Assembly (NCBI GenBank): GCA_020638595.1
Contig: JACKIG010000016.1
Coordinates: 1 to 64,000 of the forward strand
Source: Rhodospirillaceae bacterium
Lineage (GTDB): Bacteria > Pseudomonadota > Alphaproteobacteria > DSM-16000 > Inquilinaceae
DNA length: 64,000 nucleotides
Direction of reading: 5' to 3'
Each line of letters opens with the position of its first letter. The stretch's first letter is position 1. The translations under genes and the position numbers were made by a program. The notes beneath the pieces are model-generated. The model saw nothing but the letters and a program-made list of their open reading frames with translations. It ran no database searches and was not told where the DNA came from. This document shows positions 36,955 to 45,410 of this stretch, piece by piece.

Positions 36955-38973
36955 TTAAACGAGATTCCGGTCGATCCGTTCGTCCCAGTTGCGACTGAAA
37001 ATGCGGGTTTCGCCCTCCCACGCGTCCAGGGTGGCGCGGATGCGGAACGTCCGGGCGTCGGATGTCAGCCGCATGCTGCTTTCGGTGCGCGCCAGCCAGC
37101 CGTCGCGGCTGTAGCGCTTGGACCAGCGCAGGGTGGCCTCCGCGCGCGCCGGGTCGTCGGCATGGATGGCGAAGCGCTCGTCGCTGGCGACGGCGACTTC
37201 CAGGCCGATGTGGTTCAGGCGGACATGGCCCATATCCTCCAGCCACGCCAGCTCCGTCCGCCCGGTGCCCTGGTCAACGGTGACAAGGCGGCGGATATCC
37301 ACCGGCTTCAGCACCGTCGCGTCCAGTGGCGCTGCGGCTTCAGGCTCGGCGAAGGGCGCGAGGTCCGCATCGGTTGGGTGCGGCGGCCGGGTGGGCAGGG
37401 CCAGCCGGCTTTCGCCCGGCACCACGGACAGCGTCACCGTCTCCGGCGACGGCCAGACGATCGGCCAATAGGCGGTGGACAAGGCCACGCGGATGCGGTT
37501 GCCCGCGGCAAAACGATGGGCGATGCCGTTCAGCGCCAGCGTGACGGTGTAAGGCCGGCCCGGTTCCAGCGGCTCCGGGAACTCGTGGCTGTCGCGGTGG
37601 GTCAGGTTCAACAGACCGTAGCTGACGCGCATCACCGCGCCATCCGGCAACACCTCGCACAGGGTGGCGGCGACAAGGGCATTCGGCCGATCGGATGCCA
37701 GCGCCAGGGTCAAGACCGGCGCCCCCAGGATTTCGAGGTCCCCGGACAGCGGATCCGTGTCGAAGACCAGCTGGCCGCCCGCCTCCTGGCGCTGGTCCAG
37801 GCTTTCGTCGGGGATCAGGCCGTAGGGGCACCATTTCCCGGCGGCCAGGCCCACCGTCTGGGGGGAGCAGACGGCAAGCGGCGGTCCCGCCGCGGCGGTG
37901 CCCGGCACCAGGCCGTCCGCCGACAGGGCGAAATCGGCGGTCTGGATGCGCGGGCTGGGCCACGCCTCTTCCGCCACCCAGCGGCCGGCGCGGGTGTCGC
38001 GATGGGGGGCCGGGGCGGCCGGTTCCTGCATCCAGACGCGCAGCATCGGCTCGTCCATGATGCCGGTCTCGATGCCCTTCAGCCACTTGTCCCACCAGCG
38101 CAGGGCTTCCTGCAGGAAGCCGATCTGCGGCCCGGGCTTGGCGAAGTGGGGATATTTGTGCGCCCAGGGGCCGATCAGGCCCTTGCGCGGCCCCTTCAGG
38201 CCGCCCAGCAGCCGGAAGATGGCGTTGGAGTAGCCGTCGACCCAGCCGCCGACCGCATAGACCGGCACCTGGACGTCGTCATAGTTCTCGCAGATCGACC
38301 CGTGTTTGTAGAACGCGTCGCGGGTCTGGTGGCGGAACCAGTCCAGCACCCACATGGCGTTCTGGTCCAGGCGCTGCAACCACATGTCGCGCCAGCGGTC
38401 GCCGACGATGGCCGGGTCCGGCGGCGTGGTGGCGATGGCATTGGCGGTGGCCCCCCAGCCGAGATTGTCCAGCAGCAGGCAGCCGCCCATGTGGTGGATG
38501 TCGTCGGCATAGCGGTCGTCGGTGGAGCAGAGCGTGATCACCGCCGCCAGCGCCGGCGGGCGCAGGGCCGCGATCTGCAATCCGTTGAAGCCGCCCCACG
38601 AGATGCCGATGATCCCGACCTTGCCGCTGCACCAGGGCTGGGCGGCCAGCCAGGCGATCACCTCCGCCCCGTCATCCAGTTCCTGCTGAAGGTATTCGCC
38701 CTTCAGCACGCCGTCGCTGTCGCCGCTGCCGCGCATGTCCACCCGCACCCCGGCATAGCCGTGGCCGGCGAAATACGGGTGGGTCAGCGCGTCACGCTCC
38801 ACCGTGCCGTCGCGCTTGCGGTAGGGCAGGTATTCCAGGATCGCCGGCACCGGGTCGGCCTCGGCATCCGCGGGCAGCCAGATGCGCGCGGCCAGCCGGG
38901 TACCGTCGGCAAGCGGGATGAAAACGTTCTCTATCTCGCGCACGGGGCGCGGAAACTGCGTGATGGTCTTCAC
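36955..38973 (-). CDS. CocE/NonD (X-Pro dipeptidyl peptidase S15-like) hydrolase
   Basis: A 672-residue alpha/beta hydrolase with no signal peptide. The triad is visible: Ser in GISWGGF, Asp in GGWVDGYSN, His in GPWAHKYP; the N-terminal segment has FIPLADGTRLAARIWLP and RVDMRGSGDSDG. The C-terminal jelly-roll (PepX_C) domain occupies about 325-560, with an extra region to 672. The enzyme cleaves an ester or peptide bond; which one is unknown. It is the first gene of the ABC-transporter operon, 87 bases ahead of the binding protein. Confidence 0.87.
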   Translation of the reverse strand: MKTITQFPRPVREIENVFIPLADGTRLAARIWLPADAEADPVPAILEYLPYRKRDGTVERDALTHPYFAGHGYAGVRVDMRGSGDSDGVLKGEYLQQELDDGAEVIAWLAAQPWCSGKVGIIGISWGGFNGLQIAALRPPALAAVITLCSTDDRYADDIHHMGGCLLLDNLGWGATANAIATTPPDPAIVGDRWRDMWLQRLDQNAMWVLDWFRHQTRDAFYKHGSICENYDDVQVPVYAVGGWVDGYSNAIFRLLGGLKGPRKGLIGPWAHKYPHFAKPGPQIGFLQEALRWWDKWLKGIETGIMDEPMLRVWMQEPAAPAPHRDTRAGRWVAEEAWPSPRIQTADFALSADGLVPGTAAAGPPLAVCSPQTVGLAAGKWCPYGLIPDESLDQRQEAGGQLVFDTDPLSGDLEILGAPVLTLALASDRPNALVAATLCEVLPDGAVMRVSYGLLNLTHRDSHEFPEPLEPGRPYTVTLALNGIAHRFAAGNRIRVALSTAYWPIVWPSPETVTLSVVPGESRLALPTRPPHPTDADLAPFAEPEAAAPLDATVLKPVDIRRLVTVDQGTGRTELAWLEDMGHVRLNHIGLEVAVASDERFAIHADDPARAEATLRWSKRYSRDGWLARTESSMRLTSDARTFRIRATLDAWEGETRIFSRNWDERIDRNLV

Positions 38974-39313
38974 GGGATCTCCAAGGGCAAGTCGATGGGC
39001 GCCCGCGCGACCCCGGCCTGCCGCCGCGTCGACGTCGGGCGCCTGCGATCCGTGAGTGCCGGGATGCGAATTCGCCGAACGGAGAAAACGATATACCTTC
39101 GACGCGGCCGGTGGAAGCCGGCGCCGTCCTGCGGCCAGGCGACGCGACGTGCCAGTCGCAAACCGCAGCCTGATCGTCGATCAGGCCGTCCCGCCCGAAC
39201 GCCGCGATCCCGGCCGGCCTTCGACCGGCCAGCCGCTTCGGCTCACCCCTGCGCCACACCCATCGGCCGCAGGTCGCGGACGTGGATGGCGACCCCCGGC
39301 ATGCCCTTGGGCG
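38974..39313. other. Gene-free stretch upstream of the CocE-like operon
   Basis: About 340 bases without a supportable coding frame. The part next to 38973 must hold the operon promoter; an AT-richer patch (GAGAAAACGATATACC, 39081-39096) is the best place for it but no clear -35/-10 pair is visible. The rest continues the decayed sequence of the fragment at 39314-39535. Confidence 0.5.
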
Positions 39314-39535
39314 TCACCGTTCCGGCGGGGCGCCGATGTCGAGGCCGATGCCCGCGGATTCAAAGCTCACCAACAGGCCAACGCCGTTGACGTTGCGGGT
39401 GCTGAGCCCTGCCGTCGACAAGAGGCCAAGCGCCACCGGCCGTTCGATCACCGCAACGTCGCACCGGCACAGGGTCGCCATCTGCTCCACCGTCAGTGGC
39501 GTATCCTGCGCGATCATCGCGTCGCCCTCGACCAT
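39314..39535 (-). pseudogene. Remnant of a MerR-type helix-turn-helix (cyclase-associated) protein
   Basis: A 73-codon frame contains PLTVEQMATLCRCDVAVIE, then LGLLST, NVNGVGLLVSFESAGIGLD and a stop. This matches the N-terminal MerR-like domain of larger proteins that carry an adenylate/guanylate cyclase domain in actinobacteria and alphaproteobacteria. The rest of the protein is missing, so it is probably a decayed fragment. The family call rests on motif memory only. Confidence 0.45.
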
Positions 39536-39559
39536 CCCCGGGGAGACACGATCCCCAGG

Positions 39560-40102
39560 CTACCGGGGCTCAAATGGGTTGGTGCTGTTCAGATCGTTGA
39601 ATATGTAAGCCTCCATGCAGGTCAGCAACAGCTCCGAGGCGGCAAGCGTTCCACGCAGACTGATCGTCCACTGGAAACCTGGCGACACCACGCGCATGGT
39701 TTGGCCATATCGATATGCTGACCAGAACACTTCATCAAAGCCGAAATAGATGTCAACTTTGGTATAATCCCTCACATAGGCGTTCAAAGTCCTGGAATAC
39801 TGCCGGTCGATCCGGACTGTCACATTGTAGACTCTATCGATGGGCAGCCTCCAGGATTCATTCGTCAATCCCATTTGAACGCCATGTTCAGTGATGGCCA
39901 GGACAATGATATCATTGTTGTCGATGATCGACCAGGCACCGCACATATACCCACCGTCATCGCCGGCAACCAGAGATACGGCCCAGTTCTCTATGTGCCA
40001 TGTCTCTATGACTTCGCCTTTCACCTGATTACCGGTGAACAGACATGCGAATGCCACCAACCAACAAGTGCTGCCCGCGCGCAATGCTCCAAGCAATTGC
40101 AT
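39560..40102 (-). CDS. Secreted hypothetical protein
   Basis: A 180-residue protein with a signal peptide (about 1-30, ending TGNQVKGE) after a GGGGGTCGCC site. The mature part starts IETWHIENWAVSLVA and is rich in beta-strand patterns and aromatic residues; cysteines at GGYMCGAW and LLTCMEA could pair. The layout loosely recalls IalB-type secreted proteins, but no family is recognised. GC content is clearly lower than in the flanks, suggesting transfer. Confidence 0.6.
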   Translation of the reverse strand: MQLLGALRAGSTCWLVAFACLFTGNQVKGEVIETWHIENWAVSLVAGDDGGYMCGAWSIIDNNDIIVLAITEHGVQMGLTNESWRLPIDRVYNVTVRIDRQYSRTLNAYVRDYTKVDIYFGFDEVFWSAYRYGQTMRVVSPGFQWTISLRGTLAASELLLTCMEAYIFNDLNSTNPFEPR

Positions 40103-40181
40103 GGCGACCCCCACGCCGAATCGTCACCCGCAAGCGATCATGGCCGCTTGCGGCGGAAGCCTGGGACCCCAATCCCGGCGT

Positions 40182-40388
40182 CTAGGTCAGCATACCTGCT
40201 AGGACCGCCCCCAGGATAGGCGCAAGCAATCCTGGCGTGGTGCCAGGGATGCATGGCTGGGCACCCGACACCGCGACCGGCCCGCCCGCCGGGATAGCGG
40301 CTCCGGGGATCACCCCGGCACCCTTTGCCCGGGTTGATGGCCCAGGCGGTTGCGCTGCCGAAACGACGGGTCTTCCGCCCTGGGCCAC
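40182..40388 (-). CDS. Possible small Gly/Pro/Ala-rich protein (doubtful)
   Basis: A 68-codon frame from a GTG start (VAQGGRPVVSAAQPP) ends in a hydrophobic stretch LLAPILGAVLAGMLT. No convincing ribosome site and no family match. High-GC DNA produces such frames by chance. It occupies the 290-base gap between the secreted orphan and the VOC gene, where nothing else is seen. Confidence 0.2.
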   Translation of the reverse strand: MAQGGRPVVSAAQPPGPSTRAKGAGVIPGAAIPAGGPVAVSGAQPCIPGTTPGLLAPILGAVLAGMLT

Positions 40389-40395
40389 CAACGGC

Positions 40396-40812
40396 TCAGC
40401 CCGGGCCGCCGTCTTCCGGAAAACGGGCATCGTAGCAGACGAACGCCAGCTTGTTGCCGTCAGGATCGCGGACATAGGCTCCATAGAAGCCTTCTCCATA
40501 ATGCGGCCGGCGTCCCGGGGGCCCCTCGCACGTTCCGCCGCTTCGCAGCGCCAGCGCATGCAGCCCATCGATGATGCCGGCTTCGCATAGGAATGCCGTC
40601 ATGACGCCATTGCCGGCATCTGCCGACCGTCCATCGAAGGGGTAGCCCGTGAAGAAGCGAGGGACAGATGCATCGTCCTTCTTTCCCCAAGACGCGCACC
40701 GTTCGTCACGCCAGCACTGGTCCAGGCCCATCGCCGCAAAAAGCGCATCATAGAACCGCAGCGCACGCGGCAGGTCCTTGGTTCCGACCATCGTATAGCC
40801 AATTCCAGCCAT
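40396..40812 (-). CDS. VOC-family (glyoxalase/bleomycin-resistance fold) protein
   Basis: A 138-residue protein with paired beta-alpha-beta-beta-beta units. The start is MAGIGYTMVGTKDLPRALRFYD; the C-terminal half shows GEGFYGAYVRDPDGNKLAFVCY, the usual VOC ending with the metal-site Glu/Gln position. Substrate cannot be told. Stop is at GGPG. It lies just outside the left end of the integrative element. Confidence 0.85.
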   Translation of the reverse strand: MAGIGYTMVGTKDLPRALRFYDALFAAMGLDQCWRDERCASWGKKDDASVPRFFTGYPFDGRSADAGNGVMTAFLCEAGIIDGLHALALRSGGTCEGPPGRRPHYGEGFYGAYVRDPDGNKLAFVCYDARFPEDGGPG

Positions 40813-40986
40813 CGCACCCGCCCCTTCCATATGCCACCGCCGAGCTAGCCGTTGATGCGGTCTTCCGTGCGCATGGGCGCCACGTCCGTTCCGTTGCGCA
40901 TGCCGGACACCGCGACGGCAGGCGCACCGATCATCGATGGTGCATTCGTGGACGGCTGGGGGAAAGCGCGGTCGCGCCCTGGCATG

Positions 40987-41000
40987 GTGGCGGAGGGGGC
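40987..41000. other. att site, distal end (14-bp repeat)
   Basis: GTGGCGGAGGGGGC, identical to the tRNA-Ser 3' end at 45486-45499. It lies 209 bases before the integrase start and marks the left junction of the element with the chromosome. Confidence 0.82.
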
Positions 41001-41119
41001 ATCTGTAGAACTGATGGCCATTGCCGCTCGCTAACGGATGTCAACTTTTGCCAACATGCTGATTTTGCGCAATATATATCCGTCTTGATCCGTTGACGTT
41101 CGCCCATGGCTGTGAGAAA

Positions 41120-41160
41120 GTGTGGTACGGACTGTAGTACGCCATGGCTCCGTACCACAC
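41120..41160. promoter_or_regulatory. Probable integrase arm-type binding sites
   Basis: GTGTGGTACG (41120-41129) is the exact reverse complement of CGTACCACAC (41151-41160), with a partial copy TGTAGTACG between them. A closely similar string lies at the other end of the element (45411-45432). Repeats of this type next to an att site are typical of tyrosine-recombinase arm sites. Confidence 0.6.
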
Positions 41161-41209
41161 CAGCGGTGTGGCGGAGAACAAACTCTCGGTTTGGCGGACA
41201 GAGGCGACT

Positions 41210-42421
41210 ATGAGCAAGCTGACGGCGGTAAAAGTGAAGAGCCTTCGGGAACCCGGCCGGTACACCGACGGCGGCGGGCTCATGCTTTTCATCGGCACCG
41301 ACGGGAGCCGCCGCTGGGTTCTGCGGGTGCAGTCGAACGGGAAGCGGCGGGACATCGGTTTGGGCTCCGTTGCGGACGTACCGCTTGCGGATGCGCGCAC
41401 CGAGGCGGCGGAGATGCGCTCGGCAATCCGCGAGGGCCGCGACCCAGTGGCAGAGCGCCGCGCGGCGAAGGCGGAGCCGGAAAAGGTTCCGACCTTCCGG
41501 GAAGCGGCGCGCCTTGTGCACGCCGAGCACCGGCCGTCATGGAAAAACCCGAAGCATGCCGCCCAATGGCTCAGCACGCTTGAGCAATACACGTTCCCCG
41601 CCTTCGGCGACGTGCCCGTGTCTGACGTGACCGGCCCCATGGTCCGCGACGCGCTGGCGGAGATCTGGCTCACCGTCCCGGAGACGGCGCGGCGGGTGCG
41701 CCAGCGCATTGGGACGGTTCTGGATTGGGCGCATGCTAAAGGCTACCGGGAGACGGAAACTCCCACCCGTGCCGTCTCCCGCGGACTGCCGAAGCAGCCG
41801 AAGGCGAAAGACCACTTTCCCGCCATGCCGTGGCAGGACGTGCCCGGCTTCCTGTTGAAAATTGTTGGAACGCCAAGGGCAGGCGAGACGGTCAAGCTGG
41901 CGCTGGAGTTCCTCATTCTGACGGCCGCACGCTCCGGTGAAATGCGCGGCGCCCGCTGGAACGAGTTCGACCTCGAAGCCAGGGAATGGCGCGTCCCGGC
42001 GGAGCGAATGAAAGGCGGCAAGGCACATACCGTGCCGCTGTCGCCGCGGGCGCTCGCGATCCTTGAGCGCATGAGCGAGCTTCGGACTTCCGAGGATGCC
42101 GACGCGCTCGTGTTTCAGGGATCGCGGCTCGGCAAGCCCATGTCCGACATGACCCTGTCCATGATGCTGCGGCGGATGGACACCGGGTGCACCGCTCACG
42201 GGTTCCGCTCGTCCTTCCGCGATTGGGCGGCGGAGGCGACCAACTTCCCGCGGGAAGTGGCGGAGGCGGCGCTGGCGCATGCTCTTGAGAGCCGCGTGGA
42301 AGCCGCCTATCGCCGCTCCGACCTGTTGGAGAAGCGTCGCAAGCTGATGGACGCTTGGGCCGGCTACTGCGGCGGTGCCGCCGGCAAAGTGGTCCCACTC
42401 TCTCGAAGACAGGGACGCTAG
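41210..42421 (+). CDS. P4-type tyrosine recombinase/integrase
   Basis: A 403-residue integrase. The N-terminal arm-binding DUF4102-like domain (about 1-80) has KVKSLREPGRYTDGGGLMLFI and RDIGLGSVADVPLADARTEA; a SAM-like core-binding domain follows (about 95-180), then the catalytic domain. Catalytic residues seen are Arg in TAARSGEMRG, the His-x-x-Arg pair in HGFRSSFRDW, His in LAHALE and the nucleophile Tyr in AAYRRSDL. GAGG lies about six bases before the ATG. It is the element's own integrase and directs insertion at the tRNA-Ser 3' end. Confidence 0.93.
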   Translation: MSKLTAVKVKSLREPGRYTDGGGLMLFIGTDGSRRWVLRVQSNGKRRDIGLGSVADVPLADARTEAAEMRSAIREGRDPVAERRAAKAEPEKVPTFREAARLVHAEHRPSWKNPKHAAQWLSTLEQYTFPAFGDVPVSDVTGPMVRDALAEIWLTVPETARRVRQRIGTVLDWAHAKGYRETETPTRAVSRGLPKQPKAKDHFPAMPWQDVPGFLLKIVGTPRAGETVKLALEFLILTAARSGEMRGARWNEFDLEAREWRVPAERMKGGKAHTVPLSPRALAILERMSELRTSEDADALVFQGSRLGKPMSDMTLSMMLRRMDTGCTAHGFRSSFRDWAAEATNFPREVAEAALAHALESRVEAAYRRSDLLEKRRKLMDAWAGYCGGAAGKVVPLSRRQGR

Positions 42422-42511
42422 CTCAATAAACTGTTGGACGTTTTCCAGGACAGGATTGGCATAGACATATGCCCATTTCCGGCAAAAGCTCCTTTGATAA
42501 TTCGAAATAGA

Positions 42512-42952
42512 CTATAAATAACTCCCAGCATCGCGAGGTTTGTGATGAACATTCATAAGGGCAGATAAATATTCCACTCCTTCGATCAAGACTTTTAACA
42601 CAATCATTCCCGGATCGCGCACGACATATGGCGACGTGACTATTTGAGATATCAATGTGGTAGTCGGCATACTCTTGTTGGCCGACTCAGCTTGAGCACT
42701 TCTAATGAAATTTTCCTCAAGGGTTGCTAGGATCTTCTCCTCTGCGCCCGGTGCGACAATCGACAGGGCAATTTCCTTAACCGGATCCGTTACATCCAAA
42801 GTAATACGAATATAGATTGCCAGCTTTGGAAATGCAGATGGCAGGGACGGCATATTTATATTATCAGAGTATATGCCAATTAGCGAATGCTGGCCAGATT
42901 TCTCCTCCCTGATGTCATCACAAAATAGGCCTACTACAGAGCGCGGCAGCAT
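42512..42952 (-). CDS. DUF6941-like hypothetical protein, last gene of the element operon
   Basis: A 146-residue AT-rich-coded protein beginning MLPRSVVGLFCDDIREEKSGQ, with GIYSDNI and a beta-rich middle. The FCDDIREE opening resembles DUF6941 proteins found in phages and islands; role unknown. Its ATG overlaps the XRE stop as TAATG, so it is translationally coupled to that gene. It is predicted to be cytoplasmic. Function cannot be assigned. Confidence 0.7.
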   Translation of the reverse strand: MLPRSVVGLFCDDIREEKSGQHSLIGIYSDNINMPSLPSAFPKLAIYIRITLDVTDPVKEIALSIVAPGAEEKILATLEENFIRSAQAESANKSMPTTTLISQIVTSPYVVRDPGMIVLKVLIEGVEYLSALMNVHHKPRDAGSYL

Positions 42953-43374
42953 TATCCTGCACTCGTCTTTACGGCGATAGTCGGTCTGTTTTGGCGCACG
43001 CTACCGAGCCAGGAGTTAGCGGCGGTGACTACTTCAGTGTCAAATGCCGCAGAATATCCGGTAGACACATTCGCTCCCGGCGCCACTACTGGATATCGCA
43101 ATTCGAATATCGGCTCACGGCCCATTGCATATGCGAGTTCGGCAACGCGCCCCAAGGTCATGTCCTTTTGGCCACGTAACTCTCTGTTTATGATGGACCG
43201 ATGGACACCGATATTCTTAGCGATCTCCGACTGCGTCAGTCCGCGCGCACTTTCTTCCTCCGCATATGCCCGCTGCAGAGCGCGTCGCACCTTGTCGATG
43301 AACCGAGTGGCAATCCGCCGGCTAGGGGTAATCGAAATTCGAAACGACGGCATTTGGATCGTTCCCTGGGACAT
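42952..43374 (-). CDS. XRE-family helix-turn-helix protein (antitoxin-like)
   Basis: A 140-residue protein with an XRE domain at about residues 45-95 (LTQSEIAKNIGVHRSIINRELRGQKDMTLGRVAELAYAM), followed by a short C-terminal arm. Two starts are possible: ATG at 43374, or ATG at 43353 preceded by AGGGAA; the second has the better ribosome site. It overlaps the end of the HigB-like gene, the order (toxin first, XRE second) found in HigBA modules. It probably represses its own operon. Confidence 0.82.
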   Translation of the reverse strand: MSQGTIQMPSFRISITPSRRIATRFIDKVRRALQRAYAEEESARGLTQSEIAKNIGVHRSIINRELRGQKDMTLGRVAELAYAMGREPIFELRYPVVAPGANVSTGYSAAFDTEVVTAANSWLGSVRQNRPTIAVKTSAG

Positions 43375-43816
43375 ATTTTGGCTCGTCTAGATCCAAGAGT
43401 TCACGCTTCCTCACCGCTTCACTACAGTATCCATAGTACAGGCGGTGTACCTTGATCAAATCTGCGCAATTCGCCGCAGTTCCAATAAAGCAATCTCTTG
43501 CTTGGAACCAACCGAACATTCGGAGATCCGCGGTCTTTAGTTCCCATATCCCATCTCGCACATGGTTCAGTGTCTTGAACTGGCGCCCGTATTGCAGCAC
43601 TTCACCAGAGCAATAGGTCGCAATTAGGGCGTCCAGCTGTTCTTCTGGCGACTGCTCAATCTGCCATGTAGATCCTAGTTGCGGGAGTTTGTCGCGAAGC
43701 CAATCCAATAGCTCTGGCAGCACATAGATCAGACGAAGCTCCTGCTCATCGGGGCCGAGGGCCGGATCAAAGCGTATGAGCCGACCTGCGGCCCTCAACT
43801 CTAACAGTGTTGCCAT
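43322..43816 (-). CDS. HigB/RelE-like hypothetical protein (possible toxin)
   Basis: A 164-residue protein. The region after residue 75 (FKTLNHVRDGIWELKTADLRMFGWF) resembles the core strands of RelE/HigB-type nucleases, where a GIWELR-x-RIF pattern is usual. The N-terminal 70 residues are an extra helical part. It is first in a three-gene operon and overlaps the XRE gene by 53 bases. Toxin activity is inferred from pattern and gene order only. It is coded with lower GC than the chromosome. Confidence 0.55.
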   Translation of the reverse strand: MATLLELRAAGRLIRFDPALGPDEQELRLIYVLPELLDWLRDKLPQLGSTWQIEQSPEEQLDALIATYCSGEVLQYGRQFKTLNHVRDGIWELKTADLRMFGWFQARDCFIGTAANCADLIKVHRLYYGYCSEAVRKRELLDLDEPKYVPGNDPNAVVSNFDYP

Positions 43817-44142
43817 TTAAGTCAACATAGGGTAGGGGCAAGGGGTTAATGATGGATGAACCGGCAGAGAGTCGCATATCTTCCATCACAACGCGAGCGC
43901 ATGGCGACAGCTCATGCCGGCCCTAGTGGCGGGACGACGTTGCATATCGGAGATGTGGTGAGTGGCGATCCAACTGGACCGCCGCTCCTGCTAAAATTGC
44001 TAATCCTGCTAACGTGATGCCATCGCTCGGCACTGCCGGGCGCCAGAACCGGTGGGGATAGGCTGGCCCCCGACAAGCGCGACACTCCGCGCCGCGCTTC
44101 CCCGCTGGACCTTGCCGCGGAGCAAGCCCAGCGGAGGGGCAT
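43817..44142. other. Gene-free divergent region with iterons
   Basis: About 325 bases between the operon starting at 43816 and the orphan at 44143. It must hold the promoters of both. The only structure seen is the iteron block at 43988-44012. No coding frame with a good start is present. Confidence 0.6.
43988..44012 (-). repeat. Three 9-bp iterons with TTAGC core (left block, reversed)
   Basis: On the minus strand it reads TTAGCAGGA-TTAGCAATT-TTAGCAG: three TTAGC units exactly nine bases apart. It matches the block at 45298-45322 in 22 of 25 positions but in opposite orientation. It lies in the promoter region between the HigB-like operon and the orphan gene. Confidence 0.75.
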
Positions 44143-44673
44143 ATGGCGAAGTCGAAGAGCGGGTGGCGCTATCCTGACATACTCTCCAAGCCACTACCGC
44201 CAAAGCGTGGTTCACTGCTGATAACCGAAGAAGAAGCGCTAGAGAAATGGGATGAAGCGGTAAACGACAGACTCTTTGCTCTTCTATGTTTTTTCAACAT
44301 AGATATTACAAATGGTGATCCTTGGTACGAATTGGCGTTGTCTCTCGCCTTTGTTCATGTTCCCGGATTCCAGCAAGGGCCTGCGCCAAAGTGCGGCAGG
44401 AAACAAGAGATCGATCCGATGCGTCTATTGGAATTCTGGGCTGCCATCGCCGAAATGAGAAAGCGCAATTCTCAAATGATTGAGAAAGCGGCTGCCGATA
44501 GGGTGAAGGTGAACAACCCCCGATTTCAGAAGCTTCAATCCCCACTGCGACGGCTGCAAGAGTTAAGAACTGGGCCTTGGGGCAAGATGATGACCAAATC
44601 CGCCGCCTACGACGGTATAACGGTCGACGAAAACGTGAGCCGCTATTTTGGCGCGGAAACTTGGGATGAATAG
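44143..44673 (+). CDS. Hypothetical protein of the integrative element
   Basis: A 176-residue soluble protein beginning MAKSKSGWRYPDILSKPLPP, with an acidic helix (ITEEEALEKWDEAVNDRLF), a YELALSLAFVHVPGF hydrophobic segment, and a basic, helical C-terminal half (FWAAIAEMRKRNSQMIEKA and RVKVNNPRFQKL) ending YFGAETWDE. No family is recognised. It is transcribed toward the excisionase-like gene from a region with the left iteron block. Confidence 0.6.
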   Translation: MAKSKSGWRYPDILSKPLPPKRGSLLITEEEALEKWDEAVNDRLFALLCFFNIDITNGDPWYELALSLAFVHVPGFQQGPAPKCGRKQEIDPMRLLEFWAAIAEMRKRNSQMIEKAAADRVKVNNPRFQKLQSPLRRLQELRTGPWGKMMTKSAAYDGITVDENVSRYFGAETWDE

Positions 44674-44794
44674 TCGCGCAGGTTTTTGAAGCGCGGGAAA
44701 TCCGACCAATTTCCTGCGCTCCGCTCTGACGCTACATCCTCAGTGCTTAGGCGAACATGCAAGTGTTCGCCAGACAACACGGAGGATGGGCAGC

Positions 44795-45001
44795 ATGTCT
44801 ATCGAACACGGGCCACAGCGGGCCGGATGGTCAATTGCCGACTTTTACGCCGCAGTAGGTATTGGCAGGACGCTGGCCTACAAACTCATCAATGAAGGCG
44901 TCATCGCGACGGTGCGGATTGGCCGTCGGCGCATCGTGACAACGCGCCCGGAGGATTTCCTCGCCCTCTTCGCGGAGGAGGGCAACCACGATGCGGCTTG
45001 A
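44795..45001 (+). CDS. Excisionase-like helix-turn-helix DNA-binding protein
   Basis: A 68-residue protein of the AlpA/MerR-like (HTH_17) type: WSIADFYAAVGIGRTLAYKL (helix-turn-helix), then the wing VRIGRRRIVTTRPEDFLAL. The ATG at 44795 has GGAGG at the right distance; an ATG at 44786 would overlap it. Such proteins act as recombination directionality factors or activators of integrase genes. Its place near the tRNA end of the element fits this job. Confidence 0.85.
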   Translation: MSIEHGPQRAGWSIADFYAAVGIGRTLAYKLINEGVIATVRIGRRRIVTTRPEDFLALFAEEGNHDAA

Positions 45002-45297
45002 TCACCAACAGCGAAACCCCGCCGCACCTGGGATGCCGGGCAGCACGGAAGGCGCGACGGGGTGGAATCCAAATACCGTGACGGTACAAGGGCATAGTAC
45101 ACGCCCCGCCGTCTCCGCGCCAGCCTTGGCTCTGCTGTCTCTAAGCCGTCGCCTTGGACTGGCCGCCTCCCGCGCCACGCTGGTCCGCGACTGGACGGGG
45201 CCGCTGTGTGGCGTCGGATACTGCGGGTTGTGGAAGAGCTGCGGCGCACGAATCCGGCCGGCAGTGAGGCAACGCACTGAGGACCGGGCCAACTGCT

Positions 45298-45322
45298 TTA
45301 GCAGGTTTAGCGACTTTAGCAG
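45298..45322 (+). repeat. Three 9-bp iterons with TTAGC core (right block)
   Basis: TTAGCAGGT-TTAGCGACT-TTAGCAG, three TTAGC units nine bases apart. It matches the reversed block at 43988-44012 in 22 of 25 positions. It lies about 190 bases from the right att site. Confidence 0.75.
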
Positions 45323-45410
45323 TTGCAGGGCGGGGAATCGCATTCTGGACACGAGACCGGGACTGTATCCGGCAACCGTCCGCCCAAATTCGCCTCCAGC
45401 CAGAAACGAG

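Noticed and set aside
35044..39390. Very long plus-strand open frame opposite the ABC transporter operon
   Set aside because: The minus strand carries five clear family genes; the plus frame is low-complexity His/Gln/Arg/Gly-rich translation typical of antisense in high-GC DNA.
40852..41034. 60-codon plus-strand frame spanning the left att site
   Set aside because: It crosses the element border, has no ribosome site and no family match.
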